Source: Perkinsus marinus ATCC 50983
Taxonomy: Eukaryota > Perkinsozoa > Perkinsida > Perkinsidae
Assembly: GCF_000006405.1 (NCBI RefSeq)
Contig: NW_003200744.1
Span: forward strand, 1-64,000
Length of the DNA stretch: 64,000 nt
Reading direction: 5' to 3'
Shown: positions 35,781 through 46,835 of the stretch, piece by piece
Position numbering within the stretch: the first letter of the stretch is position 1
How the letters are laid out: every line of letters begins with the position of its first letter
Notes under the pieces: model-generated
What the model was told of the DNA's origin: nothing
What the model saw: the letters and a program-made list of their open reading frames with translations, nothing else
Databases searched by the model: none
Made by a program: the position numbers and the translations under genes

Positions 35781-36513
35781 CTACATATCTATATCAGCCT
35801 TATCTCCAGCATGAGGTAAATCCTCCGTCGACTCGATGACAGGCACCTCCTGCTGCTCCCTTTCAAGTTTCGCTTCCCGAGCAGATTCTTTCTTCTCTTT
35901 GCGAATAGCCTGATGTAAACAGCTTAGAACGACAATATTAATAGAAGCCACCATTCACTTATTCCATCACATAGTTGGTGTAAGAAGCCCAGAGGGAGGT
36001 GGGAGGAGAACGAAATGCTACGAATAAGCACGTGCAATCATCCCAAAACATGGGAAACTTTAGAAATAACGTGCATGCTCTCAGAGCTGACTTCCAACAA
36101 TACGTATATAATACAATAGGTCATGCCAATACACTTATACATGCAAACGTATTCTGACGTGCTAGCTGGAGACGCCCGTAATATGTATCGTAGATAATAC
36201 ACTGTGTGATAAGGTCAAACATGCTTCCGGATAGTGCGGATCGCAACATTCCCTATAACCCCTATCGGACGGAACAGTTATCTCTCCGACTCAGAGTTGT
36301 GCAGTATCTCTACTCAGATATCAGCGTTTTAATACTCAAGGGAATGTATAGAGTCATGGCAAGTGCCACAATGTTATTGCGGATGACTCGATAGTAGATA
36401 CCGGTAACCCTCGTTATTACTCTTGATCCGCTTTTCTTCCATTCCCTACTCTTACGGAGCTTCTTCACCTTCTCATAAGACGTCTGTCGTGTTGCTTTAG
36501 CAGATCGGCCCAT
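35781..36513 (-). CDS. Small basic protein, uncharacterised
   Basis: The first exon reads MGRSAKATRQTSYEKVKK and KSREWKKSG, followed by a GTAATA donor. A middle exon has MFDLITQCIIYDTYYGRLQL. The last exon reads IRKEKKESAREAKLEREQQE and ends DKADIDM before TAG at 35781-35783. The intermediate junctions were not fully phased. The product would be small, basic at the N-terminus and acidic at the C-terminus. No family was recognised. It converges with the EF-hand gene and diverges from the next one. Confidence 0.45.
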
Positions 36514-36703
36514 TTCTATTATGATGGGAACGTCTGAAGAATCCAAGGTATCCCCCCCTTCTAAGCTAATAGGCCCACCGAGTGCCCCTTAGCAACCCTT
36601 GAGGCAACGCTCACATATGGCCACACTAACCTACCATTTGGCCCTAACGTAAAATGTCTATCACAAATTTTATCAAATTTTTTTGTTAATTGATCCGCCT
36701 CTC

Positions 36704-36955
36704 ATGACGCGAAGCGTGTCTCCAAAATCCAGATTACACCAGCTGGTAGGACTTCTACACGCTACCCAGCGACGCCGGTTCTATCGATCATTTACACCTC
36801 AACCAAGGCGTAGTAGTGACGTGAAACCGTTGAATTTTCGCCCACACGCGTGGAGACACGTGTTGGAACTTGTGAGGATAACACAGGCTGATCCCCCATT
36901 TCTCAAGGAAATCCTGACCGATCCAAAGTTCTTAGTGGGGGGGATGTTATCCTAG
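36704..36955 (+). CDS. Small protein with basic N-terminus, possibly mitochondrial
   Basis: A complete 83-codon frame starts at ATG 36704, reads MTRSVSPKSRLHQLVGLLHA and continues with RRRFYRSF, an Arg-rich amphipathic start like a mitochondrial presequence. It ends RITQADPPFLKEILTDPKFL…GGMLS and TAG. It could instead be a 5' exon joined to the next gene, whose ATG lies 34 bases downstream. No family was recognised. Confidence 0.45.
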   Translation: MTRSVSPKSRLHQLVGLLHATQRRRFYRSFTPQPRRSSDVKPLNFRPHAWRHVLELVRITQADPPFLKEILTDPKFLVGGMLS

Positions 36956-36988
36956 GTGGCACTTGATTGTAGTTACGGCCTTGTTTCA

Positions 36989-39972
36989 ATGGGTGGCAAG
37001 AAAGGAGGCTCCTCTAAGGGAGGTGCTGCTAATAAGCACAAGGCTGGTGGGGCTTGTACAGAGGATGATCCTACATCCTCCCAATACAGAGTTAATGCAT
37101 GTATCGTATTGGCTGAGAACTTCGATGAGGGATGCCAAATTGAGACCCTATTCGGTGGAGGATCTGAGGCTGATCGGATCGCAGGTAATAGCCATACACG
37201 TGAGCAGCATTGATCGACAGTATTAGTATATTCAGGACTCCTACCCTTGCCTGGTGGTACTACTTTACTTCAACATACTGTCGACTTAGCTTTGGACACT
37301 CTCCATTTGGGAAATGTGTACGTCTTATGCCGCCAATGCAACACAGCAACAGTAGAAGGGCACCTCACACGTAGCAAGAGGATGACGGTCCTCGGAGTGG
37401 CGGATACATGTAAAGGACATGATGGTAGGGTGGCCCAGGCTGGGAGGTCCTCTAATTAGGCTCCTCGATTTGCGAAGTACTCCGGGCATTTGGGTCTGGA
37501 GTAACTCAGTGTCCACTGGCTCAGCAGGACTTCCTACTCTTGAGAGGCGATTCCTTGGCAAAGCCTAGTGTCGTCAAGGTAGCAGTCATATTCGTAGTAA
37601 TACGATAGAGATGATGTCAGCCTATATACGATAGTATACTGGAGTATCACACGTCCAGGAGGAAGGCGGCCAAATCAGAGTATCTTATGACCAGGATCTT
37701 TGTAACAGGGACCTCCTACGAGCAGCAAGCACATGAAACAGGATTGGTGTCTTAGGTATCGGCCTTAGCTGATTCAATGTCAAATGATGATATTCTAACC
37801 AACATCGTGATGGGTACTGGAGGTGCTGGGGATGCTAAGGGGCAGCTTAGTGATAGTCTCAAACAACAGAACATTATGACTGGCGAATTACTGCATTGGT
37901 CTGCTGGGTTAGACTCTGCAACGGTTAGACTATCTGAGCCTCTACTCCACTGGGGATTTGGCTCTACTTCCAAGTTCGATGAAATACGTTATAGAACGGG
38001 GGTATGAGTGGCAATAGGAGAATGACAGACTCATTGTGGGGATGATTATCAGGTACTAGGTGATAGCGCTCTAGGAGATGTGTTCTCCCCTGATGTATTC
38101 CGTCTACTGGAAGAAGAAGCTGATTATAAGTAATACGATGAGAGCATGGTTGGTCTCCTTCAGTTGGGTCTCAGATCGTTACGGGACGACCTAGTCAAAC
38201 TGACCATAGGCGCGAAGTTTGATGACGGTGTATGCCCCTTCGGGATAGGTGCCTGCGTAGTACCACCACTCCCTCATCAACTAGTTCGAGCCACTACACC
38301 ACGTATGACCCTGTTGTTGAGCATCACTCCGGTTATAGCATGCCTATAGGTACTTACTACGAGGCAGCAGTAACGATGATGCTTGAGATATCACCGAGGG
38401 ATTTCCTAATTCCTTGGCCCAGTCATAATGTAGAGTCAAGACACCTGTTTGCTAGCAAGGACTCGAAATGCACTGCTGGCGAACACGGTGGTAACAGTCT
38501 CGCTGAGGTGATGGCAAATGCTTTTGTATGGGCCACTAACCTCGTCCCATTAGATTCATGGAGAGATAGCTTATATCGATACGAGAGCCAGGGTTGATCC
38601 ATCAGCTAGGCTCCACCAATGCTATATTGCCCCTGGAGGTAGTAGAGAGTTGTTGAATAGTATGATGTGGAGCCCAGTGACTCTCGTGTAGCTACAATAG
38701 GAGCAGGAGTAGAGCTGGAAAGTAGCATAATAGGGCCGGATGTCGTTGTAGGGGCAGGGGCATCCATCAGAAAGTAGCTAGTTATCACCGACATCATCTT
38801 CGTGTGATAGTACCACACAGGTGCATCATCCATGCTCGATCGACTGTATCACCATCGACGAGCGTAGAATGTGTAGTAGTCTCACCAAATGGCAATATTA
38901 TTGCATCGAACAAGGCGCATCCAGTAGATGGTGTCACCATTGGGACTCCATTGCCGGATACAGCTCAGGCACTTGCTAAAATAGAGGTACTCTCGGTTCT
39001 CTTGGGGATTTAGAAATTATAGTGTTGTTTCAGAGGCTCAACATCACTGATAAGATTATTGTCGTTTGTAGGCCGCTAGAGTATCAAGGGAGGGATCTAT
39101 AAGCACCGAAGAGCCCACTGAGGAGGAGGAGGAGGATATAGCCAATTCATCATGTGGGACCGACAAAGCATTCAAGAAGGGTTTCAGGGCTGAGGTGACA
39201 GTACCATTATCATGCAGGACTACCACCACACCCCTATCATAGGTGTATGCCTTCTTCAAAGAAGGATGGTATGAGAAGCAAGATGTATCACACGTGTGTC
39301 AACAGCTTAGGATATACCGGACAACAGAGCAGGTAGTAGGTAGGGTACACGGATAAGGAAGGTGCTATCTAGTCCTCTCCAGGCCCCTCTATCAGAGCTA
39401 TTGATAGCTACTGTATTGGCCCTTGCACGGGTGTGCTGTGAGGTCCTTGTTAGTGATAGTAGTAAGCCAAAACAGCCTGTAGTGGCGTCCTTCTATGAGT
39501 ATTGGGATGATGCCTTGGAAGAGCTGTGAGTTGGGCTAACGCTGTTATACCATCTCCAAATGTGTTATTGTGTAGTTACTTGACGGATCAGACAGGCCTC
39601 TCTAAATGGTGGATAGAGGCTTTGGATAATCTCTGTGCATCCTGTCCACAGTATGGTCAGGACTTTGAGAAGGAGTGCTGTCTCTTTATATGGGTACTCT
39701 CATCATTAGTATTGACAACGACATTGTTGAGGGCAACTGTTGTATCTCAGGGGATGTACGCCAATGATTACTTAAGCAAAGAGGACCTCTTAGCATGGTG
39801 GAGCCGTGCCCCCGGTAGGTATCCTATGACCAGTAGTATCTCCTCCCACTGTCCCTCTGCAGATACATATCGACAGTTGCCCTTGATGGCGCAGTTGATT
39901 GGACAGATTGAGGAGCAATCCGACGATGATGATAGTGATGATGATTCTGAGGACGATAGCGACTCGGAGTAG
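36989..39972 (+). CDS. eIF2B5: Translation initiation factor eIF2B epsilon subunit
   Basis: Catalytic subunit of the guanine-nucleotide exchange factor for eIF2. The start is a Gly/Lys-rich MGGKKGGSSKGG. A nucleotidyltransferase-like domain follows: NACIVLAENFDEGCQIETL, then LLPLPGGTTLLQHTVDLALD and GNVYVLCRQCN. Left-handed beta-helix hexapeptides come later: ARLHQCYIAPGGS, ATIGAGVELESSIIGPDVVV, then STVSPSTSVECVVVSPNG. The C-terminal W2 domain shows WWIEALDNLCASCPQY and DYLSKEDLLAWWSRAP. The tail is a run of Asp/Ser ending at TAG 39970-39972. Many short introns interrupt it. The assignment rests on the full domain order rather than any single motif. Confidence 0.85.
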
Positions 39973-40163
39973 CGTGCTTTCTGTCCCCCCCCTACGACCA
40001 CCGGATAGTTTCACTGTGTTCCTGCTGCTGATATTGCTGTGTTATAGCTGTGGGTAAGCCTTCCATACTGTGGGTCTGAAGTCAGATCACCCGTCGACAT
40101 TAGAGTCGAGACTCTCTCGGCAATGCTCTACCAGTCTTTGTTATACTCCCTTCCTTGTTTCCT

Positions 40164-41500
40164 ATGGGGCTCGGCAGTGGGTCAGCGGTATCTAACAAAC
40201 TATCTATCTTCGGTGCAACAGCCAATCTGGTTATGACATCCATTGGTGTTGGTATTCTCGGTCTCCCTCAAGTAATGGAGCAAGCTGGGTGGATAGGCGG
40301 CTATATACTTCTGGCCATCGCGGCACTTGCATCATTATGGATGGCAAAGCACTTGACTGATGCATGCGTGAGATACTCTAAGAACGGTGAATATCCATCC
40401 TACCAGCAACTTGGTGAACTCACCTATGGGGGATGGGGTCGTGCAGCTGTCATCATAAGCACTGATGTTTTCATGCTCGGTTTGTGTGTTATCCTATTGG
40501 TCCTTTTCGCTGATAACACAATGCGGATGTGGTCCGTAATGAACCAAACTGATTGGATACTTATCTACGCTGGTCTCATGTTGCCATTCGTATGTATCCG
40601 GTCTATGAAGATGATCAGTTGGCTATCGATGATTGGTGTATTTTCTGTCCTTGCTACTGTCATCGTCATTGTCATTGCAGGATTCTCCAGATTGGTCGAG
40701 TATATTGGCTCGATAGACTACTCTCTATTCAGTTTCAATCAGCTCGGAAGTGCTATTGGCACCCTTATGACATCATTTGGTCTAACTGCCATGATACCCT
40801 CGGTAATGAATAATATGGAGAAGCCCGATAGAGTTGGTACATCCCTCTATGGTGCTTTTGCTATTATCTTCTCAGTTTACATATGCCTTACCGTAGCAGG
40901 TTATGGTGGTTTTGGCAACTCTATCGCTCAGTATGGTGATATTGTTACAGCTATATCGGGTACATCATCTCCTCTCAATTCTCAGGGTTATGCCATAATA
41001 ATATGCATCCTTATCCTCTGTGCTTCCCATTTCCTCGCACTCTTCTGCCCAGTCGCCATTGACTGCGAGAAACTTATTCCGTCTAAGGCGCCAAGGTTCA
41101 CAGCCTACGTCGTCAGGACAGGTCTCGTCGGGATATGTGCGTTCTTCGCCACAGTCATACCTGGTGTTACGGACATGATATCATTGCTTGGATCCGTATG
41201 CGGCATGCCCAATGTAAGTTCCTCATCGTGGTTTATGAATGTACTCTGCTTTGTCTTCTGCCTAGGTTATGCTCCTGCCTCTACTCTTCTATTGGAAAGC
41301 CTGCCTTATTGACGTTGCAGGAGTGAAGGGCATTTATCAGGGACGACTCTTGCAATTTGCTGGGGAGATCTTCATCATAGCTTTATCCCTTTTCACCTTT
41401 GGATATGGGATGTGAGTTCTCCTCTCATCTTGCTAATCTAATAGCATCATCATTCTCGTGCAGGTATGGCTCGATCTCGAGTATGATGGAATCTCGGTAA
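40164..41500 (+). CDS. Amino-acid/auxin permease family transporter (AAAP, SLC38/AVT-like)
   Basis: Three exons, 40164-41213, 41266-41411 and 41464-41500, join in phase through two introns of exactly 52 nt. They encode about 410 residues. The N-terminal motif FGATANLVMTSIGVGILGLP is the typical AAAP first helix, and GWIGGYILLAIAALASLWM is the second. Nine or more further hydrophobic helices follow, and the C-terminus ends FTFGYGMYGSISSMMESR, like the GTYSS end of vacuolar AVT transporters. It would move neutral amino acids with protons across the plasma or vacuolar membrane; substrate is unknown. The ATG at 40164 is the first one; the frame is open slightly further up without ATG. Confidence 0.9.
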
Positions 41501-43389
41501 ATTCTGCAGAATGTGACGAGAGAGCCTGACGTTATCAACAGTTTCCCATCGGATGATCAGATCTTCTTGGGAAATACACCCTCCGATGATGATCGCAGCA
41601 ATGTGTCATTGCTACTTATGTCGATTCTTGCATGTCATCTAACTCCCGCAATCTCAGTTTTTCCGATATTACTGTAATACGCCGAGACCCATAAGGTAAC
41701 GTGTATCTGTTCTCATAATGTTTCTTCTCCTTCGTACTGTTCTCTAGTATTCGACTAATCATCATATTTCTTGCTCACTGGGGCGGTGTCGATCGTGTGC
41801 GGCTGCTTCAAGAGCTTGTTTCTGCTCATCAGGTGATCTGTTGAGTTATAGCTGTCATCGATTTTGAGTCCAAGATGCTATGTCATTCACATTTCACATT
41901 GAAGACATCCTTACTCCCAAATTCACTCCATTGTTTGAATATGCAGGGAACTAATTCGTGAAGTTTCTCCCTTTTCTCGCATCATCGGATTAAACACCCG
42001 CCTGCATCAGTTTTAGCGCAGTCCCAACCACTACATTGGGCGACTTCGATGCACAGATAAGCGATGATCATCCGGGAGCACCAATCTCCTGCTATGGATC
42101 AGTTTAACCACTATCACAAGGACCTTCTCACAACAGAACTAAAGATATCTGTCAACATGTTCAAGGGGAAGAATGTGGAGTGTGCTTCATTGAAGTAAAC
42201 ACTACTCGGTAAGGATATGAGATGATGCGGTAGATTGATGGGAGACTCATGGACGATAAGACCCTACTTAACGCCGGCGACAATAATGATGATACTTTGG
42301 CATGAACCATCGCAGCTCGCCTATCGCGAAGCCGATATGAAGATAATAATAACCAGCCCGTGTAAGAAGAGCAGCAATTTATCTACATACCACATCACCA
42401 AGTATCGCAAGCCGAGTTACCTCCAGATTCGGGAAATCATATCAAGATAAGATACGGAAGCATGTTGACAATGGTAAGACCAAGACATAGTAGCCAGTAA
42501 TGAGATACAGAATGACACTACAAAAGGGCAGTTGTCGCCTCGAAGTTATCATGTAACAACAATTAGAAGTTGAGAATGATGGAAAAGTTGTTGCAGAACC
42601 ACCTCCTTGTGTAAGTAGACGGTTTCCACTACGGTAGATAGGTTATCATCTATCATCCTTAATGAACGATGGTCAATGTTCGGACTAGGGATAGTAACGA
42701 TACAAAATCCACTAGATCAGGCATACCGCGCTGAGATTAGTTATATCAACGGCGGTTGAGTCATGATGGAGCACAGGGCTGGACACACATGACGTTGGTG
42801 ACGGAAAAGGGGAGCCTACCTTCCTCAGGCAACAAGGTGAGCTTGATACAAAACTCTGCTACAACTGCTGCTGCAGCAGTGCTGCATTACCGGATGGCGC
42901 CTCCTAGCACTCACTGATCACTCCGCAAGATGAATAAGAATCTTTGACAAGCGAACAAACATTGCTACACCACCAGAGACATTGCCACACCTCCAACGAT
43001 ATACCGACGATCCAACGACTATCTCCATACTCGTATCAGCGAGAAGAACTCGTAGTTCCAAAATACGGGACCACAAACATGCATGGGACAGAAGTCGTAG
43101 CGGAAGTCACGGCAACAGTGGAGATGTAAGCATAAGAGACAGTTGAACACGGAGATAGAGGAAGGCCTCAATACAGATCGACAGAGAATGATGATGTGCA
43201 TCACCGTGGTTATACACGACAGTTGCTTTGGTATTTACAACTACATGCGAAACTAAGGTACGTGGTGACGAAAACATCTTACCTATACAACTGGCTTCAT
43301 TCCATCACACATCACGCCGTCCACAGCAAGCATCATTGATGCTGAGGACAAGCATTATGTGAGTTAGGCGATAATAGGGCAAAAGGAAA
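41501..43389. other. Unresolved region, scattered plus-strand coding-like stretches
   Basis: Short stretches on the plus strand look coding: SLLLMSILACHLTPAISVFP near 41607, MDQFNHYHKDLLTTELKISV near 42096 and MDDKTLLNAGDNNDDTLA near 42250. They could not be joined into a gene by eye. A second gene, partly degraded, is possible. No repeats or RNA genes were recognised. Confidence 0.35.
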
Positions 43390-43683
43390 CTAGAAGATGC
43401 CTCGTAAACTGAAGCATCCACGATGCCTTTTGCCAGAATGGAACTCATCCTCGGTATAGTATGCCTGATAAAATATACTATTACGACTAGAAACTGCACG
43501 AAAGTGAGCGCTTCTTGTACTGATAGCGGTGGGTCCGGTTTTCACTAGTACACCCGAGCTCACCTTGAAACTTTCCACAATGAAAACGTTCTCCAAAGAT
43601 CCACTATCCCCTTCCACCTCATCAGCAAAGGATATAGAGTGCGATTTGGACCCATCATGTATTAAGTGACCTGTTGTTAGCAT
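43390..43683 (-). CDS. Hypothetical protein or exon
   Basis: A minus-strand frame starts MLTTGHLIHDGSKSHSI and continues with FADEVEGDSGSLENVFIVES and KTGPTAISTRSAHFRAVSS. Its composition looks coding, while the plus strand here is full of stops. A GT near 43475 could end the exon. No family was recognised. It is an isolated minus-strand gene within a plus-strand group. Confidence 0.35.
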   Translation of the reverse strand: MLTTGHLIHDGSKSHSISFADEVEGDSGSLENVFIVESFKVSSGVLVKTGPTAISTRSAHFRAVSSRNSIFYQAYYTEDEFHSGKRHRGCFSLRGIF

Positions 43684-43817
43684 GATAGAAGGCAAGAGCC
43701 TATGAGGAGGATACCTCGTCTATCCATCCTGCCACTATCCACACAATCACCTGAACTACGCCGCAGGATTCCATCACTACATATCGACAAGGATGATGCT
43801 GACGATATAGGACTCTG

Positions 43818-44576
43818 AGGAATGCAAGATGTGTGGGAGTCTATCCCCCAAAGCACTGAGGTCGCCGCTCACGCGTGGGGCATCCATCTTCCTAGACCAC
43901 GTGGTTCCACTACTATCGAGTTTGCATGAGGAAGATTTGGAATGGAAGTTGAAAAGCATTCAGGTTGCCTTGAATGGATCAACTGTCAGGGTATGATAAT
44001 GGGCGAGAGCCCAGTCGTGCGACGCCCCTCCAAGCATGCTTGGTATTCGTGATGCAGGTGGAATGATATGTAAGGGCGAGCAAGCGATTGAGGGTGGGAC
44101 ATCAAGCATATCATACCTACTCTGCCATCTGCATGCTTCACGCGAACCACTTTCACGTACGAATTTGACCGCGCGCCACGAAACTCGAAGTTTGTCGCGC
44201 AGTGGACACTGCGGCATCGTTGTTCGACTACGTTGCTCTCATGCCCTCACGTGAGTATCTCTGGAAAGGCATGTATTACTCAATACAACGACGACAAGGA
44301 GGCATAGATCTATGATGGAACAGTGTACTGTCTTATCGTCATAGTAATTGCAGTCGTACTATGGCTAGAGAGAACCCATCTAAGCATCGACCCCCATACA
44401 GAGATCTACCCCAGTCTAGAGTGTTCGGAGGCTCATAAAAGATACTTCTCAAGGATTACGATACCGTGGGTATCGTTCCGGAATCATTCTTTTAGTCGGC
44501 CATATTCCAACAGAGACGAGAGAGTACATGTGGAGAACTCGAAGATGCCCTCATCATCATCTATGCCTTGTCATAG
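43818..44576 (+). CDS. Uncharacterised multi-exon protein
   Basis: Plus-strand exons read EECKMCGSLSPKALRSPLTR, then ASIFLDHVVPLLSSLHEEDL up to a GTATGA donor. After an intron comes EVCRAVDTAASLFDYVALMP and REYLWKGMYYSIQRRQGG. The last part has LLKDYDTVGIVPESFF and SAIFQQRRESTCGELEDALI, ending at TAG 44574-44576. Phases were not all closed. No family was recognised. The 5' exon may lie further left. Confidence 0.4.
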
Positions 44577-44971
44577 GGATAATGAATATATCCCGTGCAC
44601 CCTAGAGTACTCAAGACACTAGACTTTAGCACACTAGACAACAATACAACTGTATGCAGTGTCTGTGTGTAATGGATTGAATAGACTGATATGTAGGAGT
44701 AAATACTGTATCAGCCATAGATAGTCATCCGATGCCCCTTGGGGCAGCCTGTATGTTGTCATGTCTACCATTGTGACTGTATAATTAACTGGTTGAAAAA
44801 AGTGGGGTGAGAGCGGCTGAGAAAGCCTTGTCAATGGCGACCTGGCCTATACCGTACGAGAACGTTTCTTACAAACACTTGATCGATGTTTCATAGTATA
44901 GCAATGACCGCTTTATATTATCTTTATCATTAGAGTTAAATTGAATGTTTTGTCCATCTAGTAGAGCCAAG

Positions 44972-46407
44972 ATGCTCAGCATATGCCTCTGGTGTATTAC
45001 TATTATCACAGTAGTACCCCATAGTGCTTATGCTTGGGATAAGGATATACATGAGCATATTGGAGAGGCTGTATCACGGGTACTCAGTTACAGGGATATG
45101 TAAGAGAGTAGCCTGTATGGTGGTAGTAGTAGTAAGCTGTTATTCTCAGAGAGGATCTTAACAAGCTCCTTAAGGGCCAATCTATTGCCTACATGTCACG
45201 ATATGCTCACGATAAACTACAGTATGCTAACTATGATAAGACTGTTGACAACCATTATGAGACGCAACTGAGGTGATAACATTACTGTGCGATGTGATGA
45301 TACCCACTCCAATGTAGAGATTGGAAATGTACTTTCGATGTCAACAATCCAGATAGGGATTCTGAGTCTCATGGCCTTTATCAGTCGGTAATGATAGTTC
45401 CACCACGTTCACTGCCACTCCTATGCTAGCCGTTTAGATACATGACATCTTCGGAAGAGTGACACATGAGAGTAAATCTGGTGAAGACCATGGTATCGCT
45501 AAGGATATGACTGAGCCCGTACAGATTAGCTGGCTTCTAGGTAGTGTTCGGGTGGTAGGAGTGACCGCTTTAGACAACTGATTCATCATCACAGGTCTAG
45601 TGCAGGATCTGCATCAACCTCTTCATACTGGCTTCGGAGCTGATGATCATGGCCGCAGGATCAGCGTACAGTATCATGATGATCCTAGCACCAATTTGTA
45701 TGACTTCTGGGAGCGTGATGTAATATACGATAATGGGTAGACTGACTATACTTTGTCGTGCTTACTGCTGCTAGATCTCCTCGGCTGTTAACCTTGATAC
45801 GCAACTTGTTCTGGATGCATATAACACTGAGTTGGATAAGCTAGTCCTAAACGGTGGGTATGGCATACAGCTAGTGAAGAAGATCTACAGCAAAGGTATT
45901 ACTCGTGGGCATGCTGTACTGCTTTCGAAGGCTGTTGTCATTATAGGTATAGCTGAGTGGATAGCAGAATCCATGGAGATGTCGTGTAGTGATATCTATT
46001 CTGTGATTGCTGGTGGTAGAGGACGAGAGGTGCCTAGAACGTAATGTCTAAGAATGAGCCCTATTCTTGATGCATAATGGTGAAGTCTATAGGTACCAGA
46101 TAGATGATGAAGTCCATGCGAAATGGCGTGACCTAGCGACCAAACAAGTGGTGAAGGCCGCTGCAAGGTCAGCTGTTGTACTGCATGGAATTGCTGTACA
46201 TGTAGGATTCGTTCTATTATCCGCCTATTATGATCCCTTCATCAGGCACGATACTACCACCCTGAGATCGTTGGTAGCATATCTAGATCGAATAAGATGC
46301 AGCGTCATGGAGTTCGTGGCAACTGGATGCAAGCCCTTGCTAAGAACTTCATCATAGCCGCTGTTATAGTACCATCCATTGTGATATTCCTCAACTATCC
46401 ACAGTAG
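44972..46407 (+). CDS. Secreted or membrane-anchored S1/P1-type nuclease
   Basis: Zinc-dependent nuclease for single-stranded nucleic acids. Exon 1 (44972-45099) encodes a signal peptide MLSICLWCITIITVVP ending AYA, followed directly by Trp, the expected mature N-terminal zinc ligand of this family, and HEHIGEAV. Later exons, in phase, give MSRYAHDKLQYANYDK, a metal-binding DLHQPLHTGFGADDHG, LYDFWERDVI, and EWIAESMEMSCSDIYSV. Introns run from 35 nt (46211-46245) to about 55 nt. The last exon ends with a hydrophobic helix, FIIAAVIVPSIVIFL, and a short tail before TAG 46405-46407. Fungal and plant S1/P1 enzymes lack a C-terminal membrane anchor. The enzyme probably works in the lumen of secretory organelles or outside the cell, bound to membrane. 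Confidence 0.9.
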
Positions 46408-46835
46408 CCATCCATATCGAGTGATCTCCGCACATACTACTGTATAATCATATCTTCAGGTTTGTCAAGCGTTTTATGTCCAATAAAGACAACAGATCAG
46501 AATAGCCTTAGCTGACTTCTATGGTGGGATTCTACTCCTTACATTCGGGTAGAGCGACAGCAGTGTTCTCGATTTTTGAATAACCATTCCGCAGTTACAC
46601 TTTTGTTGTAATTTGAACCATCACTTACCTTACTTTTCCGTGTGGTTGCGATAATGGCTTTGCGCTGGGGATAATAGAGCCGAAGATTATACTTAACAAC
46701 ACAGTAGTTTTTAACCACACCCTTTCTTCTTCTTCTCCTCCTCCTTCTTTCTGGCTCCTACTAGGGGAAGTCTTGATCTTGTATTATTTCCTCATCATCA
46801 ACGTCATCACTGTCTCTATCGACTACTAGTATACA

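Noticed and set aside
46332-46360. A 29-nt intron in the S1/P1 nuclease
   Set aside because: A 35-nt intron at 46211-46245 joins the same exons in phase with a better 3' site, so very short introns are not needed here.
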